A DNA stretch of 64,000 nucleotides from positions 1 to 64,000 of the forward strand of contig CADADN010000008.1 in assembly GCA_902786665.1 (NCBI GenBank). The letters are read 5' to 3'. Made by a program: the position numbers and the translations under genes. This document shows, in pieces, positions 16,301-24,245 of this stretch (its first letter is position 1; the number at the start of each line of letters is the position of its first letter). This stretch comes from an uncultured Prevotellaceae bacterium. Lineage in GTDB: Bacteria > Bacteroidota > Bacteroidia > Bacteroidales > Bacteroidaceae. The notes beneath the pieces are model-generated. The model had not been told where the DNA came from, did no database searches, and saw only the letters and a list, made by a program, of their open reading frames with translations.

Positions 16301-18477
16301 AAGAGCTGCGAGGGTTGGTCCACCACGGGGGCGGAGAGTTGGGCATCAGCGAAATGTGAGTTCTTGTTGGTCTTTCCCGGCGTGGCATCTGCCGTGAATC
16401 CCCAGGTTTCACCGCCGTCGGTGGTGCGTGCGTAGCTGACCCTTTCCATGCTCTCCGGGTATTGCACGGAGGCGATGACCTTCTCTCCGTCGCTGAGGAT
16501 GATTTCTCCCCCGTCGGTGTCGAGTTTGAAGGGTGCCTGGGCGGGATTGAGGCTGTTGCTGTCAAACCAGATTACGCGGAAGCCACGTGCGGGGACGATG
16601 CCCACGCTGGACGGCAAGCGCCATTTCTTAAGGTTGCCGGCGTTGTCGCTGAGATAGAGTCCCACCAGTTTGGTGGCTTGACGTGTGGGGTTGTATAGTT
16701 CCATCCATCCATCGAAGTTGAAGGCAGGACTGATGAACTCATCCACGTTGGAGGCCATCACCTCGTTGATGACGATGGCGTCATTGGTCGACCCGCTGCC
16801 CACCCGCACCGTCACTGATGCGCTGAGGTTGGAACCGTCGCAGGTGGTGGCGGTGATGGTGGCTACTCCGTCGGCGATGCCCGTGACGCGACCATTCTGG
16901 TCAACGGTGGCGACGTCCTCGTTGGAAGAGGTCCAGACGACGTTCTTGATGAGGGCGTTGTCGGGCTTGACAGTGGCGGTGCACTGTGTGGACTCCGAGA
17001 TGATGATGTCTGCCTTCTCTATGCTTACATCGATGCTAGTGGCCTTGACGAAGTTTCCGGCATACTCCAACTTGAAATTGTCGAAGCAGCACCAGTTGGA
17101 ATAATTGGTGTCATAACCATAGAGTCCGACATGCAGGTCATCCTCTTCACCACGATGATAGAAGATGAGGCTGTTGTTGTAGGCACCCCTGGAGAATGCC
17201 TCTGCCGCCGACTCCATCCCGTTAGGGTAATAAGGGCCTCCCATCCAATTGGGGCTCCAGCAATTGGTGGAGTAGTCGTCGAAGGAGAAGGAGTAGATGC
17301 TGGCGATTGGCCTTGAATCATATCCGCCTTGCATCATCCCGGTGATTTCCTCCTTCCCGTTGAGGTATGCATCATAGGCCACATCGTTGTCGCCTGTACG
17401 GTAGAAAGCCTGTACGGAGACTTTGTACATACCCTCGGGCATCCCCTTGAGCGTTTGAATGAATGCGTAATAGCCGTTCCAGAACTCGAAGCAGCCATAG
17501 CCGGTCTTTTGTGAAGAGGCGTTGGAGTTGAATTCCCATCCTTCGGTTCCGTTGTTGTCAAACCTGGGGTTGACAAGGAAGAAGTCGGTGAGGTCCACCC
17601 ATTTCAAGGTGTCTGGCACCACGGTGACTGTTGCGGAAGCCTTGAGGTTGGACCCATCGGTGGTGGTGGCGGTGATGACGGCTGTGCCGACACTGTTGCC
17701 ATACATGTCACCGTTCCTTCCCACAGAAGCAACTACAGGGTTGCTCGACTCCCATGTCACCTCTTCGCTGGCAGCGTTTTCCGGCAAGATGGCAGCCGCC
17801 ACCCATGTCGTTTCACCGGGAAGGATTTCAGGGCTCCCGATAGTCACATTCAATTCTGAAGCCAGCACGATTTCGCCATCGTACTCCAGTTTGAAGTTGT
17901 CGAAAATGCACCAATTGGAACCTTGGTAATCAAGACAACGTATACCTACGTCCATGTATTCGCCATCTGAAGAGAACTCAAAGACGTTCTGGTATTCACC
18001 TTCAGCGAATGCGCTGGCAGCCGCTTGCATGTTGTCGGGATAGTAATGCTCGTTGTCGGGCGTCCACCACCCACCATCATGCCTTCTTCCAAAGGATTTG
18101 GAGAAGACACTCTTGATGGGCTGCATCGCCTCCTCACCTGCAAAGATGCATGCGGTGACCTCCTCCCTTCCTGCCACATAGTCGTTGTAGCAGACTCCGA
18201 AATCGCCACATCGGTAATAGCCTTGCAAGGAAAGGCGGTAGTTGCCTTTTGGCAGTTTCAGTGTTTTATAGAAATAGAAATATCCGTTCCAGAACTCGAA
18301 ACACCCGAAATTGGCGGTCTGAGATGATGCATTACTGTTCCAATCCCAGCCACTGCCGGAATTATTGTCGAAACGTGGGTTGTCAAAATAGATGTCGGTG
18401 ACATCAATCCATTCCGCCCTGGCTTGGAAAACCGATGCCAGGAGGAGGAATGCAAGAAGGATTCTTTTTTGATTCAT
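13348..18477 (-). CDS. Large secreted CotH-kinase / lamin-tail / Big2 multidomain protein
   Basis: The 1709-residue protein has a signal peptide (MNQKRILLAFLLLASVFQARA). Two copies of a beta-sandwich module, 'VNPRFDNN..GW...FYR.GD...NW..FDNFKLEY' (about 18-215 and 310-478), each precede a Big2 immunoglobulin-like domain (about 216-298 and 478-560). A lamin-tail domain (about 565-700), a chitobiase/Fn3-like segment with TTDGSLPT (about 715-780), a CotH kinase-like region (about 795-1190, with the acidic YFDLDGSFQAGD), a beta sandwich, a second lamin-tail domain (about 1462-1596) and a C-terminal type A sorting-like domain (about 1636-1709) follow. CotH proteins are atypical protein kinases of spore coats and surfaces. 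The start at 18477 gives the signal peptide; the frame is open 15 codons further. It lies downstream of the GH128-like gene on the same strand. Confidence 0.85.
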   Translation of the reverse strand: MNQKRILLAFLLLASVFQARAEWIDVTDIYFDNPRFDNNSGSGWDWNSNASSQTANFGCFEFWNGYFYFYKTLKLPKGNYRLSLQGYYRCGDFGVCYNDYVAGREEVTACIFAGEEAMQPIKSVFSKSFGRRHDGGWWTPDNEHYYPDNMQAAASAFAEGEYQNVFEFSSDGEYMDVGIRCLDYQGSNWCIFDNFKLEYDGEIVLASELNVTIGSPEILPGETTWVAAAILPENAASEEVTWESSNPVVASVGRNGDMYGNSVGTAVITATTTDGSNLKASATVTVVPDTLKWVDLTDFFLVNPRFDNNGTEGWEFNSNASSQKTGYGCFEFWNGYYAFIQTLKGMPEGMYKVSVQAFYRTGDNDVAYDAYLNGKEEITGMMQGGYDSRPIASIYSFSFDDYSTNCWSPNWMGGPYYPNGMESAAEAFSRGAYNNSLIFYHRGEEDDLHVGLYGYDTNYSNWCCFDNFKLEYAGNFVKATSIDVSIEKADIIISESTQCTATVKPDNALIKNVVWTSSNEDVATVDQNGRVTGIADGVATITATTCDGSNLSASVTVRVGSGSTNDAIVINEVMASNVDEFISPAFNFDGWMELYNPTRQATKLVGLYLSDNAGNLKKWRLPSSVGIVPARGFRVIWFDSNSLNPAQAPFKLDTDGGEIILSDGEKVIASVQYPESMERVSYARTTDGGETWGFTADATPGKTNKNSHFADAQLSAPVVDQPSQLFNNPLSVNVTIPAGTTLRYTTDGSLPTMSNGSTSQTGQFSVNETQCYRFRLFADDMLPSRVTTRSYIQRNRDFTLPVVSVVTDRRFLYDDSIGVYVRGVNGRPGNGQSSKCNWNMDWERPVNFSYLDADGEMVLNQDVNLEMCGGWSRAWTPHAFKLKGSKELGGNKNLPYPFFKEKPYIRNRTLQIRNGGNDTGCRIKDPALQYIVQSSGIDIDVQSYEPVHEFINGQYIGVLNVREPNNKHYVYANYGWDEEEIDQFEMSPDSGYIQKCGTDEAFLELVDNLSFNAADNDVYAEICKMLDIDEYVNYMAAEFYLANWDWPQNNVKGFRNRDNGKFRFIYFDLDGSFQAGDPFGTFMAKDWYTFDPLYPTSLGHIEGPIRFVTLFRNLLDNASFRKKFIDTFCLMGGSVYEANRAVDIVDQLVARVNPAMRLEGGSADNTANSIKNFIRRRNGEAINSLRNYWMFDLYDTTPQRVTLQSDVEGADILVNGIKVPTGYFDGHLFKPATLQAVAPAGHVFQGWASGHGEESTLLPNKSVWSYYDAGSLDNANWTSPSYNESGWHSGVAPFGYGKNDIGTTISYGNDQSHKRPTAYFRTKVNFPNAPKANDKVKLHYIIDDGFIVYVNGAEAGRYNMPSGYVSYNSYASSYAQNNPDAGTLELAPGLFHSGVNTIAVEVHNNSASSTDLYWEASISTTAATTATTNYYSTEATIALPDGDVSLTACYREMTPAEMAEAGCHPVCVNEVSASNNALINEYGKKNDWVELYNATNEDVDIEGMYLSDNLDQPLKYKVTKGGTSANTIIPAHGYLVVWCDKLETTSQALHAPFKLAGEEGVVVLTAANGSWSDILQYGPHDGNSTVGRYPDGTADIYMMNVPTIQKTNILTSYMVKVEQGDFSGVRNPYIAAANGFRIYYTTQQLCIKSEEGKWAKVDIYTSDGRLVEQQTVTINHGAARLDVSHLPNGFYVARATDDQGSKVACKFAR

Positions 18478-18492
18478 TGTCTTATTTTGATG

Positions 18493-18663
18493 AAAAGAAC
18501 ACGAGGCTTGAACCATCGCCATCCTTTAATTCTCTAATTCTCTAATTCGGGATAAAAGAACATGAGTTTGGGGCCATTGTCATTCTCTAATTCTCTAATT
18601 CGGGACAAAAGAACATGAGTTTGGGGCCATTGTCATTCTCTAATTCTCTAATTCGGGACAAAA
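18493..18663. repeat. 53-bp tandem repeat between the glycosidase and CotH genes
   Basis: Two identical 53-bp units (18554-18606 and 18607-18659) and a diverged 61-bp copy (18493-18553) lie between the GH128-like stop and the CotH start. Each contains TTCTCTAAT repeated at 9-bp spacing. The diverged copy runs to within 16 nt of the CotH start codon, so it forms that gene's leader. Confidence 0.85.
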
Positions 18664-18666
18664 CCG

Positions 18667-21600
18667 CTAATGCTTGACCGTCTTGACGGCTTTGCCATCC
18701 TTGACCTGGATGACGATGCCCTTCTGGTTGCCTGCCGGCTGTCCGTTGATGTTGTAAATCCTGACGCCCTGGCCATCCATGCTTGGCAACATGATGCCTT
18801 CGGGGTTGTCCACGAGGTTCATGACAAGTCCGTCCCATCCGTCCAACTCTTCCATCCCGTCAAGGGTGTAGATGATGGCGGAGTAGTTCTCTATCTTCGG
18901 TCGTTCTTCGCCCACCTTCATCCAACAGCCGTTGTCGAGCACGTAGGTGCCGATGGGTGCCCTGGCCGTGGTCTTGAAGAAGCCCCTGAGGTTGTTCTGC
19001 GTGGCATAGGGCAGCGGTGTCTTGGCCATCTCGCCATACTCATAGAAGACGATGTTGTCGGTGTCGGCGATGTAGATGACGGGCTGCCCCGCCTCCACTT
19101 GCTCCACCTCCTGCAAGGCGACCTTGTCGTGCCCTGGCAGGATGCCTGCGAGGACATAGCATTTGGCTCCCTCCGGCACCTTGTAGGCGTAGGGGAGGCA
19201 GATGGTCTTCCATACACCTGGTTCTGCGGTGTGCTTGTGGATGGGGTGGAAGCGCAATACGAAGTCGGTGGCGCACCACCATCCCTCACGTTTGTCGCCC
19301 ATGTTATTGGGGTCGCCGATGGCGTGCCAGGCGTTGTCGATGGCACCATCTTTGGATCCGACGAATCCGATGGTGACCTCCCCACCCTCCTCCACATAGA
19401 GCGGCGTGGTGGTGAGCGTCTGCCAGATGTCACCCACTGAAGTCTGGTCGAAATAGTCGTATTGCAGGTTGGGGGTCACGGCGGTGTCACCCTGACAGAC
19501 CAAGTAGCCGTGCTGGTCGCTGAGGCAGTAGTGCTGCGTAGTGGCCTTGCACTCGAGCATGTAAAGGCCTTCAGGCAGTTGTTGGATGTTCTGCCTGACT
19601 TCCATGGTCTGTTTCTTCCCTTGTGAGGCGTTGACGTTGCTCCACCAGGCGTTCCAACAGGTCTTGCCACCGACGGTGTTGAGACGTTGGTCACCACCCT
19701 TGTAGGTGCCCACTTTCACCTCCCATCCGTTGGATGAGGCAAACTTGGGTTGCTGTGGTTGCACCTCTGCCTCTGTGGTGGGGAAGAAGGCTTCGAGGGC
19801 TGCCTGTAGTTGCTTGCGGACGTTGATGGTCTGTTCGGCGGTGTTGGTGTTGCCGGCCTGAGCGAGGGCTTCGTCGAGGCGTTCCTTCCCTTCGAACCGC
19901 ATGTCATTCAGGGTATTGGCGACGTTGACCAAGGAGTCGATGACCGTTTTGTCTCGCATGGCGGTCAGCATGGCGTCGATGGCGTCTTGTGCGGTGTACA
20001 AGGCCTCGTCGTCATTGGTGGCGACGGTGGCCATCTTGGATGACAGGTCGCTGTTGAGGTCTTCCCATGTGGTGTTGGTTTCCATCAAGGCAGCAGCCTG
20101 CACCTTGGCTTTCTCCACACCGTCGGCGACAGCCTCCTCGCGAGTGTTGTAGAGCGGTCGCAGTTCGATTTTGTCCAACTGTCCCTTGGCATTGAGCCAT
20201 CTGAAAGCGAGAAGGGCTTGCTCGTAGTTGCCGCTATTGAAGGTGACGGTCTGTTTCATCCAGTCTGAGGTGGAATTGAATTTGGCCACGTTCACCGTCT
20301 CGTCATTGCCATCCTTGGAGAGGCTGAATCTGAGGTAGATGCCGGCGTTGCGCGAGGCGATGGAGAACATATAGTCTTGGTTGGGTTTCAAGGCGATGAC
20401 TTTCTTGAGCGATGCGGCGTGGTCTACGCCTCCCGACCCGCAGGCCTGGAGGTATGGGCCACCGTCGTGGCCACCCTTCTGCACCACTTCGAAGTAGGGC
20501 ATTCCGATGGGTGAGCCGTTTCCAGATGTCCAGTCGTAAAAGCCCAGGTCGAAGTCGCCGTTGACAAGGACGTTGCCTCCGGCATATTTCTTCCCTCCGG
20601 CGTCGATGGTGATGGCGTCGCCCACGTCGATGTCGTCGCTGGTGTAGTGGTCCACTCCCACGAGGTCGATGATATGCACCCTGTAGGCGGCGCCTTCGGG
20701 GGCGTTCTCATCAACGTAGGTGTAGTTGGCGGCAGTCTCTTTCAAATCGACAATGGCGATGGTCTCCCACTGTCCGCCCCTTGCCTTTCGCTGCACTTCC
20801 ATGAGTTGGTTGTATTCTCCGTTGTTGTCGCGCCAGGTGAGCGTGCTCTTGCCCTCCTCCGTGACAACCTTGAAATTGGAGAGTCCGTATTGGCGCGGGA
20901 GGGTGGGGACAAACTCATATTTGCCATTGTATCCCACGCCGGTGTTCATGCTGGCATAGTATTCCCCGGCGGGGGTGAGGTTGCCGTTCCAGTAGATTTT
21001 GGAGCAGTTGGCCTCACTGTTCCAATAATAGTAGCGCTCGATGTAGTCCCAGGAGTTGAGTTTGGTGCAGATGCTCTTCACGGCGTCCCTGTTCTGGTTG
21101 AGTTGGGCCGTGGTGGGGTTGTCGCGGTTGGCTCCTTGGGCGATGCCGAAGATGCCGTTGTTGTTCCAGGAGGCACCCCACACCCATTCGGAAATCCAGA
21201 CGGGGCGTTTGTAGGTGTCCACCCAGCCCTTGATGTTGTTGAAACTGCCTTCCGGCCAGTAGCAGTGGAGGTCGATGATGTCGCAGCGCCATCCCCTGGC
21301 ATCGATGGAGTCGAGGAAGGCGCGTAGGTGGTTGAGGCTTCCGTCGTGGGAGGATGGCGAACAGAGTCGCATGCCTGTAGCCATGAGGTTCTCCCAGTTG
21401 TTGAGGATGTCATCGACGCTCTGCGGATGGTCGTCGGCGGAGTTGCCGGGTTCGTTGTTGGTTTTCATATGGGGTGAATAACCAACTGCTCCGCAAGCAC
21501 TTGCCGATGGCCAGTCCTCATAGATATGGTGTGGCACACACTCTGCATCGGGGCCGCGGTCTTCTCCCAGTCCGAAGGAATAGCAGGTGGTGACGTTGAG

Positions 21601-22287
21601 TTGGGCGCAAGGGTCGGCCCTGGTGTCGTTGGCGATGCCCGACTTGCTGGTGTCGTTCCACTTGAAGATGCGGTAGGAGGAGATTCGTCCGGCGAGGATG
21701 GTGGGTAGTTCGGCCATCTCGATGTCCTTGTCGGCAGCGATGAAGCAACGGCTGTATCCTCTTCCCCTTGGTTGTGTGGAGAAGGTGACCATATAGCCTC
21801 TTTTGAGTTTGAAACTCTGTATCTGGTTGTTGAGTTTCTCGGCAGACAAGGTGTTCATGAACCCGCCGCTGTTCTCCAAGCCGAAATCGTTGACAGCAGT
21901 GCCTTCGAAGTTTTTCTCGGAATAGACGGTGAGCGGCTTGAAATTGGCGGCATAAGGCATGATGATGCACCCCCTGTTGTGTATCTTCACCTGGCAGTTG
22001 GTGTTGTTGACTGCCCTGACGCCGTTGATTTTCACATAGGAGAGCCACGGTGTCACCTTGGAGGGTTTGACAGCCTCGAGGATGAGCACGGCATGCTCGG
22101 TGTTGGTGATGTCCACCTCTCCAGCGTCGGTGAAGGGCGTGCTGGAGGTGATGACATAGTCCACATCGCTGGATAAGGTGACGGTGTTGGTCACTTGCAC
22201 CACTCTCTGTGTCGTATTTGCAGACACGGCAATGTTCATCCCCCAGAGAAGGAGGACAAGGATTGAAATGAAGGAGAGTTTTCTCAT
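18667..22287 (-). CDS. Secreted GH128-like (Asl1-type) glycosidase with carbohydrate-binding modules
   Basis: The 1206-residue protein starts with signal peptide MRKLSFISILVLLLWGMN. After a beta-rich N-terminal region (to about 205) comes a TIM-barrel catalytic domain (about 205-480) with the glyco_hydro_cc/GH128 pattern: NNEPGN (acid/base Glu279), MRLCSPSSHDG, IIDLHCYWP and VWISEWVWG (nucleophile Glu367). A Fn3-like segment, a CBM4/9-like module (about 580-720, 'NVLVNGDFDLGFYDW'), a helical linker (about 725-830), a further beta module and a C-terminal GVRIYNINGQPAGNQKGI sorting-like motif follow. GH128 enzymes cleave beta-1,3-glucans; that substrate is inference. The frame extends 34 codons upstream without signal, so 22287 is chosen. 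Confidence 0.82.
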   Translation of the reverse strand: MRKLSFISILVLLLWGMNIAVSANTTQRVVQVTNTVTLSSDVDYVITSSTPFTDAGEVDITNTEHAVLILEAVKPSKVTPWLSYVKINGVRAVNNTNCQVKIHNRGCIIMPYAANFKPLTVYSEKNFEGTAVNDFGLENSGGFMNTLSAEKLNNQIQSFKLKRGYMVTFSTQPRGRGYSRCFIAADKDIEMAELPTILAGRISSYRIFKWNDTSKSGIANDTRADPCAQLNVTTCYSFGLGEDRGPDAECVPHHIYEDWPSASACGAVGYSPHMKTNNEPGNSADDHPQSVDDILNNWENLMATGMRLCSPSSHDGSLNHLRAFLDSIDARGWRCDIIDLHCYWPEGSFNNIKGWVDTYKRPVWISEWVWGASWNNNGIFGIAQGANRDNPTTAQLNQNRDAVKSICTKLNSWDYIERYYYWNSEANCSKIYWNGNLTPAGEYYASMNTGVGYNGKYEFVPTLPRQYGLSNFKVVTEEGKSTLTWRDNNGEYNQLMEVQRKARGGQWETIAIVDLKETAANYTYVDENAPEGAAYRVHIIDLVGVDHYTSDDIDVGDAITIDAGGKKYAGGNVLVNGDFDLGFYDWTSGNGSPIGMPYFEVVQKGGHDGGPYLQACGSGGVDHAASLKKVIALKPNQDYMFSIASRNAGIYLRFSLSKDGNDETVNVAKFNSTSDWMKQTVTFNSGNYEQALLAFRWLNAKGQLDKIELRPLYNTREEAVADGVEKAKVQAAALMETNTTWEDLNSDLSSKMATVATNDDEALYTAQDAIDAMLTAMRDKTVIDSLVNVANTLNDMRFEGKERLDEALAQAGNTNTAEQTINVRKQLQAALEAFFPTTEAEVQPQQPKFASSNGWEVKVGTYKGGDQRLNTVGGKTCWNAWWSNVNASQGKKQTMEVRQNIQQLPEGLYMLECKATTQHYCLSDQHGYLVCQGDTAVTPNLQYDYFDQTSVGDIWQTLTTTPLYVEEGGEVTIGFVGSKDGAIDNAWHAIGDPNNMGDKREGWWCATDFVLRFHPIHKHTAEPGVWKTICLPYAYKVPEGAKCYVLAGILPGHDKVALQEVEQVEAGQPVIYIADTDNIVFYEYGEMAKTPLPYATQNNLRGFFKTTARAPIGTYVLDNGCWMKVGEERPKIENYSAIIYTLDGMEELDGWDGLVMNLVDNPEGIMLPSMDGQGVRIYNINGQPAGNQKGIVIQVKDGKAVKTVKH

Positions 22288-22390
22288 ATGGTCTTGGTAG
22301 TTTGGTTTTGATTTGATAGCCGGGTTAGGTAGATGGTGCTGAGCCGGAGAATTCGAAAGACGTTTCCGATGCGACTCAACACTAAGCATG

Positions 22391-22398
22391 CAAAATTA
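22391..22398 (-). promoter_or_regulatory. -7 promoter element of the GH128-like gene
   Basis: CAAAATTA on the plus strand reads TAATTTTG on the minus strand, about 104 nt upstream of the start at 22287. It supports 22287 over the start at 22389, which would begin almost at the promoter itself. No -33 box is evident. Confidence 0.5.
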
Positions 22399-22449
22399 CG
22401 CAAAAAAAATGATACTGCTACGCAATTTCGACATATTTTTCTCTTTGAA

Positions 22450-22554
22450 TTCATAGAGGTCTCACATCTGAGTGAAATGATTAATGGGAAACGCACCCTT
22501 GCAACAGATATGGCAATGCTGATAGAGGAGTCCATCGGACTGCCTGAAAAGTGC
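22450..22554 (+). pseudogene. Remnant of a HigA-family (XRE) antitoxin
   Basis: About 35 codons read 'FIEVSHLSEMINGKRTLATDMAMLIEESIGLPEKC', closely matching the recognition-helix half of HigA-type addiction antitoxins ('...SHLSE(M/L)INGKR.IT.D.A..LE..LGIP..'). The upstream helices and the rest of the protein are missing, and no toxin gene is nearby. The frame is open from 22333 to 22656, but flanking residues do not fit the family. I read it as a degraded toxin-antitoxin locus. Confidence 0.55.
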
Positions 22555-22595
22555 AAAAGCTGCCATTCGACATCAATATCGAATGACAGCTTTTG
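22554..22595 (-). terminator. Hairpin terminator of the O-acetylation operon
   Basis: CAAAAGCTGCCATTCGA (22554-22570) pairs with TCGAATGACAGCTTTTG (22579-22595) with one mismatch and an 8-nt loop. On the minus strand the 3' arm ends in a T-rich stretch. It lies about 75 nt after the last gene of the operon transcribed from 27634 to 22671, and could also work in the other direction. Confidence 0.65.
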
Positions 22596-22670
22596 TGCCA
22601 TGCGCCCTCTTCCCCGCCTTGCTTCACTGGTGGCCACGGCAACCGCGGAGCATTGACGGGAAGGTGACTC

Positions 22671-24188
22671 TTACTCTTCTTCCTTGGTCCCCTTTTGGGG
22701 TTCTTCCTTCACATCCTTTGCAGATGCTTTCTTCGCCTCTTTGGTCGAATCATTCTTCATCTCCTTCGTCGAACCTTTCTTCTTTTCCTTGGCCGAAGCG
22801 TCCTTCTTTTCCTTGGCTGAAGCGTCCTTCGTCTCCTTGGCCGAATCATCCTTCTGTTCGGTCTCAGGCACGATACAGCTTCCCGCCACTTGGTTCAACA
22901 GACGAAGGCAGTTGTTGCTGAAAGAGCCACCATAGGCATTGAAAGTACTGCATGCAAAGAGCAGGTCGGTGATGCCATTCTTAATGATGTAGTCTTTCAA
23001 ATTGGGGTCGAAATAGCGGTTATCCACCACGAAAACATCTTCGAACGAGAAGAAGAGATACCCCGGAATGGTGTTCCCGAAGCTATCTTTTATAATCAGC
23101 AATTTCCGGCCGTTTTTCACCGAAGTGGTCACATGGGTGATGCGGGAGTCACCCCCCATGAACGTGCAGTAGGCTCCACCACTTCCATCTTTGTATTTGA
23201 AGAAATATGGTCCTTGGGCAGGTTTTGACACCTTGGTGATCTTATATTCCTTGTTGATGGAATAGTTGATGTAGGTGGTGCTGTATTCTATGTCCTTCGG
23301 CTCGTAATAGACGAAGTCTTCTGGTGACTCCTTGACGGAAATGTCTTTTGAGTAGCCATACATCGAACCAACGTACCCATGCACAACCTTGCGCTCATAG
23401 GCGTCAAGGTCCTTGAAATCCACTTTGGCCTTTTTGGCAAATTCTGCAGCAGCGTAGTATCCTCCAAGCGGCGCCCAATGGTGGTCTGTACGAAGATATA
23501 TGGGCTCGTCGGCATGGTTGCCAAGCGTGTTGTAAACGTTGACGAACTTCACATCCGGCGACAACAGCCCCTGTATGTTCTTCAAGAGTGAGAGTTGTGA
23601 TTTTGAACGACCCTTCCATTTCTCAGGAAGATAATATTCCGCAGCATTGGGAATGACCATGGCATAGACATTCACCCTGTCTCCAAATGTCTTTTTGAAG
23701 TCGTTGGCCATCTTGGCGAATCCTTCGCCTCCATTCACTCCTCCATAAGCCATCAGTGCACGCAGGTTGCTGCCACTGCCTACGATGATGATGCCGGCAT
23801 TGGCCAGTTTCGCTTTTCCATCATTGTTCACATGGTTGGAAAAATCACCCAGTTCATCTTCCTGTTCCTCCATCCCTTCTTCCATACCTTCCACATCTTC
23901 AGCAGCATGGAATGTCACATTGTCTTTTGACAAGACCAATCGTTCCCCGTCTTTGATTTTCATGCTGAAAGTGATGAACTGCTCACGGTAAGGCTCGCTG
24001 TCGCTGAACCATGATGAAACATCCTTTGTGAAGGAGCCGTCGACCAACCTGTCCCAGCTCCATTCCGGGAACTTCGTCAGTTCCCTTTTCTCCACCTCGG
24101 AATATGCGGGGCGGGGAAAAGTGGTGAGGACGACGGCTGCCATGACAAACACCGTGCACATCGTTGCGATATAGAACTTGTTATACAT
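22671..24188 (-). CDS. DHHW/AlgX-like acetyltransferase-associated protein with charged repeat tail
   Basis: The 505-residue protein has one N-terminal membrane anchor or signal segment (about 5-25) and a SGNH-like periplasmic domain. The DHHW family motif LRTDHHW (Asp235-Trp238) and the serine motif KDSFGN (Ser369) correspond to the DxHW and Ser blocks that form the catalytic triad in AlgX/AlgJ-type O-acetyltransferases. The last 55 residues are an unusual low-complexity tail of repeated S/T-A/T-K-E-x-K-(K) units. It is the last gene of the SGNH-MBOAT-DHHW-DHHW operon, 57 nt after the related DHHW gene. It probably completes acetyl transfer to an exported polysaccharide; the polymer is unknown. 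Confidence 0.85.
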   Translation of the reverse strand: MYNKFYIATMCTVFVMAAVVLTTFPRPAYSEVEKRELTKFPEWSWDRLVDGSFTKDVSSWFSDSEPYREQFITFSMKIKDGERLVLSKDNVTFHAAEDVEGMEEGMEEQEDELGDFSNHVNNDGKAKLANAGIIIVGSGSNLRALMAYGGVNGGEGFAKMANDFKKTFGDRVNVYAMVIPNAAEYYLPEKWKGRSKSQLSLLKNIQGLLSPDVKFVNVYNTLGNHADEPIYLRTDHHWAPLGGYYAAAEFAKKAKVDFKDLDAYERKVVHGYVGSMYGYSKDISVKESPEDFVYYEPKDIEYSTTYINYSINKEYKITKVSKPAQGPYFFKYKDGSGGAYCTFMGGDSRITHVTTSVKNGRKLLIIKDSFGNTIPGYLFFSFEDVFVVDNRYFDPNLKDYIIKNGITDLLFACSTFNAYGGSFSNNCLRLLNQVAGSCIVPETEQKDDSAKETKDASAKEKKDASAKEKKKGSTKEMKNDSTKEAKKASAKDVKEEPQKGTKEEE

Positions 24189-24245
24189 ATATAATGTATT
24201 GGCTCAGGATGGTATAACCAGTTGTGATGGCGTTGTTTGAATGAT

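Noticed and set aside
18670-19440. A 256-codon plus-strand frame antisense to the GH128-like gene
   Set aside because: The minus-strand protein continues through it with a consistent C-terminal tail. The plus frame lacks a promoter and family motifs.
22284-22637. A 117-codon minus-strand frame upstream of the GH128-like gene
   Set aside because: It runs over the terminator hairpin and the promoter element, overlaps the GH128-like start and shows no protein family features. The opposite strand carries the HigA-like remnant.
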